DNA from: Rutidosis leptorrhynchoides
Taxonomy: Eukaryota > Streptophyta > Magnoliopsida > Asterales > Asteraceae
Assembly (NCBI RefSeq): GCF_046630445.1
Contig: NC_092341.1
Span: 290,884,501 to 290,948,500 of the forward strand
Direction of reading: 5' to 3'
DNA length: 64,000 nt
Below, one piece after another: positions 1 to 10,286 of the stretch. The translations under genes and the position numbers were made by a program. The stretch's first letter is position 1. Every line of letters begins with the position of its first letter. The notes beneath the pieces are model-generated. The model did not search any database and had not been told where the DNA came from. It saw nothing but the letters and a program-made list of their open reading frames with translations.

Positions 1-258
1 TGATGGCGATTTTTCACGACATGATAGAAGAATGCATGGAAGTTTTCATGGATGACTTTTCAGTCTTCGGTGATACATTTAAATAATGTCTAGTTAATCT
101 GGAACGAATGCTAATTAGATGCGAAAAATCAAATCTAGTACTTAATTGGGAGAAATGCCATTTCATGGTTAAAGAAGGTATCGTTCTTGGACATAAAATT
201 TCAAAAGAAGGAATTGAAGTGGATAGAGCTAAAGTAGATGTAATTGCTAAACTTCCAC
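1..258 (+). mobile_element. Athila-type Ty3 element, left piece (reverse transcriptase part)
   Basis: The + strand reads as the end of a Ty3 reverse transcriptase: the catalytic box appears as VFMDDFSVFGD after MIEECME, wording typical of the Athila clade. The piece stops at a TCCAC target duplication where the - strand Tekay element begins, and the same element resumes at 13712 with the RNase H region. The rest of the element lies before the window. It is an old, broken copy. Confidence 0.85.
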
Positions 259-3200
259 TGAAATGTCCCGTTCTTATTGATTAAAAACGTTCCATATTAA
301 TTGATTTCGTTGCGAGGTTTTGACCTCTATATGAGACGTTTTTCAAAGACTGCATTCATTTTTAAAACAAACCATAACCTTTATTTCATAAATAAAGGTT
401 TAAAAAACTTTACGTAGATTATCAAATAATGATAATCTAAAATATCCTGTTTACACACGACCATTACATAATGGTTTACAATACAAATATGTTACAACAA
501 AATAAGTTTCTTGAATGCAGTTTTTACACAATATCATACAAGCATGGACTCCAAATCTCGTCCTTATTTAAGTATGCGACAACGGAAGCTCTTAATAATC
601 ACCTGAGAATAAACATGCTTAAAACGTCAACAAAAATGTTGGTGAGTTATAGGTTTAACCTATATATATCAAATCATAATAATAGACCACAAGATTTCAT
701 ATTTCAATACACATCCCATACATAGAGATAAAAATCATTCATATGGTGAACACCTGGTAACCGACATTAACAAGATGCATATATAAGAATATCCCCATCA
801 TTCCGGGACACCCTTCGGATATGATATAAATTTCGAAGTACTAAAGCATCCAGTACTTTGGATGGGGTTTGTTAGGCCCAATAGATCTATCTTTAGGATT
901 CGCGTCAATTAGGGTGTCTGTTCCCTAATTCATAGATTACCAGACTTAATAAAAAGGGGCATATTCGATTTTCGATAATTCAACCATAGAATGTAGTTTC
1001 ACGTACTTGTGTCTATTTTGTAAATCATTTATAAAACCTGCATGTATTCTCATCCCAAAAATATTAGATTTTAAAAGTGGGACTATAACTCACTTTCACA
1101 GATTTTTACTTCGTCGGGAAGTAAGACTTGGCCACTGGTTGATTCACGAACCTATAACAATATATACATATATATCAAAGTATGTTCAAAATATATTTAC
1201 AACACTTTTAATATATTTTGATGTTTTAAGTTTATTAAGTCAGCTGTCCTCGTTAGTAACCTACAACTAGTTGTCCACAGTTAGATGTACAGAAATAAAT
1301 CGATAAATATTATCTTGAATCAATCCACGACCCAGTGTATACGTATCTCAGTATTGATCACAACTCAAACTATATTTATTTTGGAATCAACCTCAACCCT
1401 GTATAGCTAACTCCAACATTCACATATAGAGTGTCTATGGTTGTTCCGAAATATATATAGATGTGTCGACATGATAGGTCGAAACATTGTATACGTGTCT
1501 ATGGTATCTCAAGATTACATAATATACAATACAAGTTGATTAAGTTATGGTTGGAATAGATTTGTTACCAATTTTCACGTAGCTAAAATGAGAAAAATTA
1601 TCCAATCTTGTTTTACCCATAACTTCTTCATTTTAAATCCGTTTTGAGTGAATCAAATTGCTATGGTTTCATATTGAACTCTATTTTATGAATCTAAATA
1701 GAAAAGTATAGGTTTATAGTCGGAAAAATAAGTTACAAGTCGTTTTTGTAAAGGTAGTCATTTCAGTCGAAAGAACGACGTCTAGATGACCATTTTAGAA
1801 AACATACTTCCACTTTGAGTTTAATCATAATTTTTGGATATAGTTTCATGTTCATAATAAAAATCATTTTCTCAGAATAAAAACTTTAAAATCAAAGTTT
1901 ATCATAGTTTTTAATTAACTAACCCAAAACAGCCCGCGGTGTTACTACGACGGCGTAAATCCGGTTTTACGGTGTTTTTCGTGTTTCCAGGTTTTAAATC
2001 ATTAAGTTAGCATATCATATAGATATAGAACATGTGTTTAGTTGATTTTAAAAGTCAAGTTAGAAGGATTAACTTTTGTTTGCGAACAAGTTTAGAATTA
2101 ACTAAACTATGTTCTAGTGATTACAAGTTTAAACCTTCGAATAAGATAGCTTTATATGTATGAATCGAATGATGTTATGAACATCATTACTACCTTAAGT
2201 TCCTTGGATAAACCTACTGGAAAAGAGAAAAATGGATCTAGCTTCAATGGATCCTTGGATGGCTCGAAGTTCTTGAAGCAGAATCATGACACGAAAACAA
2301 GTTCAAGTAAGATCATCACTTGAAATAAGATTGTTATAGTTATAGAAATTGAACCAAAGTTTGAATATGATTATTACCTTGTATTAGAATGATAACCTAC
2401 TGTAAGAAACAAAGATTTCTTGAGGTTGGATGATCACCTTACAAGATTGGAAGTGAGCTAGCAAACTTGAAAGTATTCTTGATTTTATGAAACTAGAACT
2501 TTTGGAATTTATGAAGAACACTTAGAACTTGAAGATAGAACTTGAGAGAGTTTAATTAGATGAAGAAAATTGAAGAATGAAAGTGTTTGTAGGTGTTTTT
2601 GGTCGTTGGTGTATGGATTAGATATAAAGGATATGTAATTTTGTTTTCATGTAAATAAGTCATGAATGATTACTCATATTTTTGTAATCTTATGAGATAT
2701 TTCATGCTAGTTGCCAAATGATGGTTCCCACATGTGTTAGGTGACTCACATGGGCTGCTAAGAGCTGATAATTGGAGTGTATATACCAATAGTACATACA
2801 TCTAAAAGCTTTGTATTGTACGAGTACGAATACGGGTGCATACGAGTAGAATTGTTGATGAAACTGAACGAGGATGTAATTGTAAGCATTTTTGTTAAGT
2901 AGAAGTATTTTGATAAGTGTCTTGAAGTCTTTCAAAAGTGTATGAATACATATTAAAACACTACATGTATATACATTTTAACTGAGTCGTTAAGTCATCG
3001 TTAGTCGTTACATGTAAATGTTGTTTTGAAACCTTTAGGTTAACGATCTTGTTGAATGTTGTTAACCCATTGTTTATTATAACAAATGAGATATTAAATT
3101 GTTATATTATCATGATATTATGATATATAATATATCTCAGTATGATGTATATACAGTTAAATTTCGTTACAACGATAATCGTTACATATATGTCTCGTTT

Positions 3201-3683
3201 CGAAATCATTAAGTTAGTAGTCTTATTTTTACATATGTATTTCATTGTTAATACACTTAATAATATATTTACTTATCATTTAACATAATTAACCAAGTGT
3301 ATCAATATCTTAATATGATTCATATGTACCTAGTAAGACGTTGTTATAACGATAATCGTTATATATATCGTTTTCGAGTTTCTTAAATTAATAGTCTCAT
3401 TTTTATGTATATAACTCATTGTTAAAATACCTAATGAGATACATACTTATAATAAAAACATGTTAACTATATATATAACCATATATATGTCATCGTATAG
3501 TTTTTACAAGTTTTAACGTTCGTGAATCACCGGTCAACTTGGGTGGTCAATTGTCTATATGAAACATATTTCAATTAATCAAGTCTTAACAAGTTTGATT
3601 GCTTAACATGTTGGAAACATTTAATCATGTAAATATCAATCTCAATTAATATATATAAACATGGAAAAGTTCGGGTCACTACA
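259..3683 (-). repeat. 3' LTR of the Tekay element
   Basis: It begins TGAAATGTCC and ends ACTACA on the + strand, that is TGTAGT...TTTCA on the element's own strand. It is the same length as the copy at 10287-13711 and nearly identical to it. The short open frames inside it recur unchanged in every LTR copy and are not genes. Confidence 0.95.
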
Positions 3684-3698
3684 GTACCTACCCGTTAA
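3684..3698 (-). promoter_or_regulatory. Polypurine tract of the Tekay element
   Basis: On the - strand the sequence TTAACGGGTAGGTAC lies directly against the 3' LTR, where the plus-strand primer of reverse transcription is expected. The same 15 bases recur at 8423-8437. Confidence 0.8.
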
Positions 3699-3718
3699 AT
3701 AAATTTCGTCCCGAAATT

Positions 3719-6700
3719 TTAAGCTGTTGAAGGTGTTGACGAATCTTCTGGAAATAGATGCGGGTATTTCTTCTTCATCTGATCTTCACGCTCCCAGGTG
3801 AACTCGGGTCCTCTACGAGCATTCCATCGAACCTTAACAATTGGTATCTTGTTTTGCTTAAGTCTTTTAACCTCACGATCCATTATTTCGACGGGTTCTT
3901 CGATGAATTGAAGTTTTTCGTTGATTTGGATTTCATCTAACGGAATAGTGAGATCTTCTTTAGCAAAACATTTCTTCAAATTCGAGACGTGGAAAGTGTT
4001 ATGTACAGCCGCGAGTTGTTGAGGTAACTCAAGTCGGTAAGCTACTGGTCCGACACGATCAATAATCTTGAATGGTCCAATATACCTTGGATTTAATTTC
4101 CCTCGTTTACCAAATCGAACAACGCCTTTCCAAGGTGCAACTTTAAGCATGACCATCTCTCCAATTTCAAATTCTATATCTTTTCTTTTAATGTCAGCGT
4201 AGCTCTTTTGTCGACTTTGGGCGGTTTTCAACCGTTGTTGAATTTGGATGATCTTCTCGGTAGTTTCTTGTATAATCTCCGGACCCGTAATCTGTCTATC
4301 CCCCACTTCACTCCAACAAATCGGAGACCTGCACTTTCTACCATAAAGTGCTTCAAACGGCGCCATCTCAATGCTTGAATGGTAGCTGTTGTTGTAGGAA
4401 AATTCTGCTAACGGTAGATGTCGATCCCAACTGTTTCCGAAATCAATAACACATGCTCGTAGCATGTCTTCAAGCGTTTGTATCGTCCTTTCGCTCTGCC
4501 CATCAGTTTGTGGATGATAGGCAGTACTCATGTCTAGACGAGTTCCTAATGCTTGCTGTAATGTCTGCCAGAATCTTGAAATAAATCTGCCATCCCTATC
4601 AGAGATAATAGAGATTGGTATTCCATGTCTGGAGATGACTTCCTTCAAATACAGTCGTGCTAACTTCTCCATCTTGTCATCTTCTCTTATTGGCAGGAAG
4701 TGTGCTGATTTGGTGAGACGATCAACTATTACCCAAATAGTATCAAAACCACTTGCAGTCCTTGGCAATTTAGTGATGAAATCCATGGTAATGTTTTCCC
4801 ATTTCCATTCCGGGATTTCGGGTTGTTGAAGTAGACCTGATGGTTTCTGATGCTCAGCTTTGACCTTAGAACACGTCAAACATTCTCCTACGTATTTAGC
4901 AACATCGGCTTTCATACCCGGCCACCAAAAATGTTTCTTGAGATCCTTGTACATCTTCCCCGTTCCAGGATGTATTGAGTATCTGGTTTTATGAGCTTCT
5001 CTAAGTACCATTTCTCTCATATCTCCAAATTTTGGTACCCAAATCCTTTCAGCCCTATACCGGGTTCCGTCTTCCCGAATATTAAGATGCTTCTCCGATC
5101 CTTTGGGTATTTCATCCTTTAAATTTCCCTCTTTTAAAACTCCTTGTTGCGCCTCCTTTATTTGAGTAGTAAGGTTATTATGAATCATTATATTCATAGA
5201 TTTTACTCGAATGGGTTCTCTGTCCTTCCTGCTCAAGGCATCGGCTACCACATTTGCCTTCCCCGGGTGGTAACGAATCTCAAAGTCGTAATCATTCAAT
5301 AATTCAATCCACCTACGCTGCCTCATATTCAGTTGTTTCTGATTAAATATGTGTTGAAGACTTTTGTGGTCGGTATATATAATACTTTTGACCCCATATA
5401 AGTAGTGCCTCCAAGTCTTTAATGCAAAAACAACCGCGCCTAATTCCAAATCATGCGTCGTATAATTTTGTTCGTGAATCTTCAATTGTCTAGACGCATA
5501 AGCAATCACCTTCGTTCGTTGCATTAATACACAACCGAGACCTTGCTTTGATGCATCACAATAAATCACAAAATCATCATTCCCTTCAGGCAATGACAAT
5601 ATAGGTGCCGTAGTTAGCTTTTTCTTCAATAACTGAAACGCTTTCTCTTGTTCATCATTCCATTCAAATTTCTTCCCTTTATGCGTTAATGCAATCAAGG
5701 GTTTTGCTATTCTGGAAAAGTCTTGGATGAACCTTCTGTAGTAACCAGCTAGTCCTAAAAACTGGCGTATGTGTTTTGGAGTTTTCGGGGTTTCCCACTT
5801 TTCAACAGTTTCTATCTTTGCCGGATCCACCTTAATACCTTCTTTGTTCACTATGTGACCGAGGAATTGAACTTCTTCCAACCAAAATGCACACTTTGAA
5901 AACTTAGCGTACAATTCTTCCGTCCTCAATACTTCTAACACCTTTCTCAAATGTTCACCGTGTTCTTGGTCATTCTTTGAGTAAATAAGTATGTCATCAA
6001 TGAAAACAATGACAAACTTGTCAAGGTATGGTCCACACACTCGGTTCATAAGGTCCATGAACACAGCTGGTGCATTAGTTAAACCAAACGGCATGACCAT
6101 AAACTCGTAATGACCGTAACGTGTTCTGAAAGCAGTCTTTGGAATATCATCTTCTTTCACCCGCATTTGATGATACCCGGAACGTAAGTCAATCTTTGAA
6201 TAAACAGACGAGCCTTGTAGTTGATCAAATAAGTCGTCGATTCTCGGTAGTGGGTAGCGGTTCTTGATGGTAAGTTTGTTCAACTCTCGGTAGTCGATAC
6301 ACAACCTGAATGTACCATCTTTCTTCTTGACAAACAAAACCGGAGCTCCCCACGGTGATGTGCTTGGTCGAATGAAACCACGCTCTAAAAGTTCTTGTAA
6401 TTGGCTTTGCAGTTCTTTCATCTCGCTGGGTGCGAGTCTGTAAGGAGCACGAGCTATTGGTGCAGCTCCTGGTACAAGATCTATTTGAAATTCAACGGAT
6501 CGATGTGGGGGTAATCCCGGTAATTCTTTCGGAAATACATCAGGAAATTCTTTTGCGACGGGAACATCATTGATGCTCTTTTCTTCAGTTTGTACTTTCT
6601 CGACGTGTGCTAGAACAGCATAGCAACCTTTTCTTATTAGTTTTTGTGCTTTCAAATTACTAATAAGATGTAGCTTCGTGTTGCCCTTTTCTCCGTACAC

Positions 6701-8320
6701 CATTAAGGGTTTTCCTTTTTCTCGTATAATGCGAATTGCATTTTTGTAACAAACGATCTCCGCTTTCACTTCTTTAAACCAGTCCATACCGATTATCACA
6801 TCAAAACTCCCTAACTCTACTGGTATCAAATCAATCTTAAATGTTTCGCTAACCAGTTTAATTTCTCGATTCCGACATATATTATCTGCTGAAATTAATT
6901 TACCATTTGCTAATTCGAGTAAAAATTTACTATCCAAAGGCGTCAATGGACAACTTAATTTAGCACAAAAATCTCTACTCATATAGCTTCTATCCGCACC
7001 CGAATCAAATAAAACGTAAGCAGATTTATTGTCAATAAGAAACGTACCCGTAACAAGCTCCGGGTCTTCCTGTGCCTCTGCCGCATTAATATTGAAAACT
7101 CTTCCACGGCCTTGTCCATTCGTGTTCTCCTGGTTCGGGCAATTTCTAATAATGTGGCCCGGTTTTCCACATTTATAACAAAATACATTGGCATAACTTG
7201 CTCCGACACTACTTGCTCCTCCATTACTCGTTCCGACACCATTTGTTCCTTTCGTTCTATTAACCCCTGGTCCGTAGACCTCACACTTCGCCGCGCTATG
7301 ACCATTTCTTTTACACTTGTTGCAAAATTTGGTGCAGAACCCCGAGTGATTCTTTTCACACCTTTGGCATAGCTGCTTCTGATTGTTGTTGTTGTTGCGG
7401 TTATTATTGTTGTTGGGATGATTGTTGTAGTTGCTGTTGTTGTTGTTGTTGGGCCGTTTGTTGTAGTTGCGATTGATGTTGCGATTGTTGGGATAATTGT
7501 TGCGATTATTGTTGTAATTGCTGTTGTTGTTGTATTGGTGATTCTTATCACCGTTTTCCTCCCACTTTCTTTTGACTTGCTTCACATTGGCCTCTTCAGC
7601 AGTCTGTTCTTTAATTCTTTCTTCAATTTGGTTCACGAGTTTGTGAGCCATTCTACATGCCTGTTGTATGGAGGCGGGCTCGTGTGAACTTATATCTTCT
7701 TGGATTCTTTCCGGTAATCCTTTCACAAACGCGTCGATCTTCTCTTCCTCATCTTCGAATGCTCCCGGACACAATAGGCACAATTCTGTGAATCGTCTTT
7801 CGTACGTGGTAATATCAAATCCTTGGGTTCGTAACCCTCTAAGTTCTGTCTTGAGCTTATTGACCTCGGTTCTGGGACGGTACTTCTCGTTCATCAAGTG
7901 CTTGAATGCTGACCACGGTAGTGCGTACGCATCGTCTTGTCCCACTTGCTCTAGATAGGTATTCCACCATGTTAACGCAGAACCTGTGAAGGTATGCGTA
8001 GCGTACTTTACTTTGTCCTCTTCAGTACACTTACTTATGGCAAACACCGATTCGACCTTCTCGGTCCACCGTTTCAATCCGATCGGTCCTTCGGTTCCAT
8101 CAAATTCCAAAGGTTTGCAGGCAGTGAATTCTTTGTAGGTGCATCCTACACGATTTCCTGTACTGCTAGATCCAAGGTTATTGTTGGTATGTAGCGCAGC
8201 CTGTACTGCGGCTATGTTTGAAGCTAGAAAAGTACGGAATTCCTCTTCATTCATATTCACGGTGTGTCGAGTAGTCGGTGCCATTTCCTTCAAAATAGTT
8301 AAATGGAACAAGTTAATCAT
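3719..8320 (-). CDS. Gag-pol polyprotein of the Tekay element
   Basis: A single 1533-residue frame. The likely natural start is the second methionine (MAPTTR), about 12 residues in, which is the usual gag start for this clade. Order of domains: gag core (about residues 80-240, with a TWWNTYLE segment), an asparagine-rich linker (about 265-320), cysteine knuckles ending in [14 protein letters not shown] (about 385), aspartic protease with FDSGAD (about 440), reverse transcriptase with FIDDILIYS (about 775), RNase H beginning YCDASK (about 930), integrase with an HHCC-type zinc finger and DRDGRF (about 1240), and a C-terminal chromodomain-like segment with FTWERED (about 1510). Length and order are normal for Tekay/Del. 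The chromodomain is thought to steer integration to particular chromatin. The frame is uninterrupted. Confidence 0.95.
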   Translation of the reverse strand: MINLFHLTILKEMAPTTRHTVNMNEEEFRTFLASNIAAVQAALHTNNNLGSSSTGNRVGCTYKEFTACKPLEFDGTEGPIGLKRWTEKVESVFAISKCTEEDKVKYATHTFTGSALTWWNTYLEQVGQDDAYALPWSAFKHLMNEKYRPRTEVNKLKTELRGLRTQGFDITTYERRFTELCLLCPGAFEDEEEKIDAFVKGLPERIQEDISSHEPASIQQACRMAHKLVNQIEERIKEQTAEEANVKQVKRKWEENGDKNHQYNNNSNYNNNRNNYPNNRNINRNYNKRPNNNNNSNYNNHPNNNNNRNNNNNQKQLCQRCEKNHSGFCTKFCNKCKRNGHSAAKCEVYGPGVNRTKGTNGVGTSNGGASSVGASYANVFCYKCGKPGHIIRNCPNQENTNGQGRGRVFNINAAEAQEDPELVTGTFLIDNKSAYVLFDSGADRSYMSRDFCAKLSCPLTPLDSKFLLELANGKLISADNICRNREIKLVSETFKIDLIPVELGSFDVIIGMDWFKEVKAEIVCYKNAIRIIREKGKPLMVYGEKGNTKLHLISNLKAQKLIRKGCYAVLAHVEKVQTEEKSINDVPVAKEFPDVFPKELPGLPPHRSVEFQIDLVPGAAPIARAPYRLAPSEMKELQSQLQELLERGFIRPSTSPWGAPVLFVKKKDGTFRLCIDYRELNKLTIKNRYPLPRIDDLFDQLQGSSVYSKIDLRSGYHQMRVKEDDIPKTAFRTRYGHYEFMVMPFGLTNAPAVFMDLMNRVCGPYLDKFVIVFIDDILIYSKNDQEHGEHLRKVLEVLRTEELYAKFSKCAFWLEEVQFLGHIVNKEGIKVDPAKIETVEKWETPKTPKHIRQFLGLAGYYRRFIQDFSRIAKPLIALTHKGKKFEWNDEQEKAFQLLKKKLTTAPILSLPEGNDDFVIYCDASKQGLGCVLMQRTKVIAYASRQLKIHEQNYTTHDLELGAVVFALKTWRHYLYGVKSIIYTDHKSLQHIFNQKQLNMRQRRWIELLNDYDFEIRYHPGKANVVADALSRKDREPIRVKSMNIMIHNNLTTQIKEAQQGVLKEGNLKDEIPKGSEKHLNIREDGTRYRAERIWVPKFGDMREMVLREAHKTRYSIHPGTGKMYKDLKKHFWWPGMKADVAKYVGECLTCSKVKAEHQKPSGLLQQPEIPEWKWENITMDFITKLPRTASGFDTIWVIVDRLTKSAHFLPIREDDKMEKLARLYLKEVISRHGIPISIISDRDGRFISRFWQTLQQALGTRLDMSTAYHPQTDGQSERTIQTLEDMLRACVIDFGNSWDRHLPLAEFSYNNSYHSSIEMAPFEALYGRKCRSPICWSEVGDRQITGPEIIQETTEKIIQIQQRLKTAQSRQKSYADIKRKDIEFEIGEMVMLKVAPWKGVVRFGKRGKLNPRYIGPFKIIDRVGPVAYRLELPQQLAAVHNTFHVSNLKKCFAKEDLTIPLDEIQINEKLQFIEEPVEIMDREVKRLKQNKIPIVKVRWNARRGPEFTWEREDQMKKKYPHLFPEDSSTPSTA

Positions 8321-8625
8321 ACAGAATATTAAGAGTAGTTAATAGTATTTCGTAGCATAATATGAACTCATTTATAAAAGCTTTTTCTTCATATTAGCGT
8401 TTTATAAGTTTAAATTCGGGTAGTACCTACCCGTTAAGTTCATACTTAGTAGCTAATATACAATTCAACTACTACAATTCTATATGAAAAACTGATTATA
8501 ATAATATTTCGCGTTCAAACTTTTATACAATATTTTACAAACTTACAATACCGCTTATTTTACATAAAGCATGAAATATAGCACACAATAACTTTGATAC
8601 AAGATAGTTGTGAAGATAATTCTAG
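8321..8625. other. Spacer between F-box ORF and gag in the Tekay element
   Basis: AT-rich non-coding stretch that separates the F-box frame from gag-pol. Its only notable content is the second polypurine-like motif. No gene seen. Confidence 0.6.
8417..8437 (-). promoter_or_regulatory. Second polypurine-like motif inside the Tekay element
   Basis: The 15 bases at 8423-8437 match the 3' polypurine tract at 3684-3698 exactly. Here they overlap a palindrome, CGGGTAGTACCTACCCG (8417-8433). A comparable TTAACGGGTAGGTA motif occurs in the internal region of the related non-autonomous element near 26195. An internal plus-strand primer is possible; this is inference. Confidence 0.45.
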
Positions 8626-9309
8626 CTAGTACACAAGTCGTTCAGCAAAGGCAATAAAGACACGTAATTCATACGTCCAGAAACAAGTCATGCATTCTGG
8701 TTTTACTAGGACTACTTCCCATCCTTGGTCTTGTGCAACATAACCGTTATGGCCGTTGATAAGACAGCGTGTTGTAACGTTGTCAAAGGGACGAGGGTTA
8801 CGTAATGTCCAACAGTCCCGTAATAATCTAAAAACCTCATTTCTTACCCCAATTACCGACTCCGTCACTTGTGGAAACGTTTTGTTTAATAGTTGTAGCC
8901 CGATGTTCTTGTTCTCACTTTGGTGAGAAGCGAACATTACTAATCCGTAAGTATAACATGCTTCTTTATGTTGCATGTTAGCCGCTTTTTCTAAATCACG
9001 AAGTCCAATATTCGGATATATTGAGTCAAAATAATTTCTTAACCCGTTGCGTAAAATAGCATTTGGGTTCCCCGCAATATATGCGTCAAAGTAAACACAT
9101 CGTAACTTATGGGTTTCCCAATGTGATATCCCCCATCTTTCAAACGAAAGTCTCTTATAAACCAAGACATTCTTGGAACGTTCTTCGAATGTCTTACAAA
9201 CTGATCTCGCCTTAAATAGTTGTGCCGAGGAATTCTGGCCGACTCTAGACAAGATTTCATCAATCATGTCTCCGGGTAGGTCTCTTAAAATATTGGGTTG
9301 TCTATCCAT
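8626..9309 (-). CDS. F-box protein (At2g35280-like) carried inside the Tekay element
   Basis: An intact 227-residue frame. Residues about 7-55 form an F-box: LRDLPGDMIDEILSRV, then a LFKARSVCKTF core and a YKRLSF segment. F-boxes bind SKP1 and bring substrates to SCF ubiquitin ligases. The central part (GNPNAILRNG, then LEKAANMQHKEACYTYG at about 105-122) matches the Sel1/TPR-like helices of the plant F-box group typified by Arabidopsis At2g35280. The C-terminus has a cysteine and tryptophan pair (CMTCFW, about 207). That is the family's normal layout, slightly shortened. It sits between an acidic ORF and gag-pol, same strand, within the two LTRs, so it travels with the element. A splice-acceptor-like TTTTACAG lies 14 bases before the ATG. 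It was most likely captured from a host gene; no introns remain. Family assignment is good, function as part of the element is unknown. Confidence 0.82.
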   Translation of the reverse strand: MDRQPNILRDLPGDMIDEILSRVGQNSSAQLFKARSVCKTFEERSKNVLVYKRLSFERWGISHWETHKLRCVYFDAYIAGNPNAILRNGLRNYFDSIYPNIGLRDLEKAANMQHKEACYTYGLVMFASHQSENKNIGLQLLNKTFPQVTESVIGVRNEVFRLLRDCWTLRNPRPFDNVTTRCLINGHNGYVAQDQGWEVVLVKPECMTCFWTYELRVFIAFAERLVY

Positions 9310-9444
9310 TTTGTGTTTTAAACTGTAAAATAGACAAGAGTTAGATTCATAAAAAAATACTTATTAATACAAGCAATTTTTACATATATCATAAAGCATA
9401 CGAACACTATATTACATATATTACACCACACGAATACAACTATC

Positions 9445-10077
9445 TTATTCCGACTCGCTCGTTTCTTCTTCTTCGGTTTTGGTTCGTTTTGCCAAGTTTC
9501 TAGGGATATATGATGTTCCCCTAATACGAGCCGTCGTGATCCACATTGGTTTAGAAAAACCTGGTGGTTTAGAGGTTCCCGGGTCATTGTTACAACTTAA
9601 GGACTTCGGGGGTTGACGATACATATAAAGTTCATCGGGGTTGGAATTAGATTTCTCTATTTTTATGCCCTTTCCCTTATTATTTTCTTTTGCCTTTTTA
9701 AATTCAGTTGGGGTAATTTCTATAACATCATCGGAATTCTCGTCGGAATCCGATTCATCGGAGAATTGGTAATCCTCCCAATATTTTGCTTCCTTGGCGG
9801 AAACACCATTGACCATAATTAACCTTGGTCGGTTGGTTGAGGATTTTCTTTTACTTAACCGTTTTATTATTTCCCCCACCGGTTCTATTTCTTCATCCGG
9901 TTCCGATTCTTCTTCCGGTTCCGATTCTTCTTCCGGTTCCGATTCTTCTTCCGGTTCCGACTCTTCTTCCGGTTCCTCTTCGGGAACTTGTGAATCAGTC
10001 CACAAATCATTCCAATTTACATTTGACTCTTCATTATTATTAGGTGAGTCAATGGGACTTGTTCTAGAGGTAGACAT
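9445..10077 (-). CDS. Acidic repeat protein, first ORF of the Tekay element
   Basis: An intact 210-residue frame starting about 195 bases downstream of the primer-binding site. Residues about 32-65 are tandem six-residue acidic units (EEESEP and variants), encoded by 18-bp DNA repeats. A second acidic patch (SDESDSDENSDD) follows at about 107, then a lysine-rich stretch, and a less biased C-terminus with PPGFSKPMWITTARIRG and RNLAKR. No signal peptide or membrane segment. I do not recognise a family. The C-terminal part is the one most likely to be under constraint. The related non-autonomous element also begins its internal region with a short acidic serine-rich frame, so an acidic leader protein may be a family trait (inference). 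Confidence 0.6.
   Translation of the reverse strand: MSTSRTSPIDSPNNNEESNVNWNDLWTDSQVPEEEPEEESEPEEESEPEEESEPEEESEPDEEIEPVGEIIKRLSKRKSSTNRPRLIMVNGVSAKEAKYWEDYQFSDESDSDENSDDVIEITPTEFKKAKENNKGKGIKIEKSNSNPDELYMYRQPPKSLSCNNDPGTSKPPGFSKPMWITTARIRGTSYIPRNLAKRTKTEEEETSESE
9891..9980 (-). repeat. 18-bp minisatellite coding for acidic hexapeptides
   Basis: About five copies of an 18-bp unit reading TTCTTCCGGTTCCGATTC on the + strand lie in frame within the acidic ORF, so copy number can change without breaking the frame. Confidence 0.85.
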
Positions 10078-10271
10078 CTATCACATAATATCAAACGCGT
10101 TAAGAGATTAATATATCACATAATATTCACATGTTAAAAATATATAGTTTCCAACAAAATTTGTTAAGCAATCATTTTTCAAGTAAACACGGTCGAAGTC
10201 CAGACTCACTAATGCATCCTAACAAACTCGATAAGACACACTAATGCAAAATTCTGGTTCTCTAAGACCAA

Positions 10272-10286
10272 CGCTCGGATACCAAC
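10272..10286 (-). promoter_or_regulatory. Primer-binding site, initiator tRNA-Met type
   Basis: On the - strand TTGGTATCCGAGCG begins one base after the 5' LTR. It matches the plant initiator tRNA-Met 3' end with one difference from the usual TGGTATCAGAGC. Confidence 0.85.

Noticed and set aside
471-1270. Two + strand frames (84 and 87 residues) repeated at 10499-11298 and 60825-61623
   Set aside because: They lie inside Tekay LTRs, antisense to the element, and recur only because the LTR recurs. No protein features.
2702-2935. 77-residue - strand frame, also at 12730 and 63057
   Set aside because: LTR sequence again; repeated with the LTR and without recognisable domain.
6979-7551. 190-residue threonine-rich - strand frame
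   Set aside because: Overlaps the asparagine-rich region of gag-pol in another frame; codon repeats produce it.
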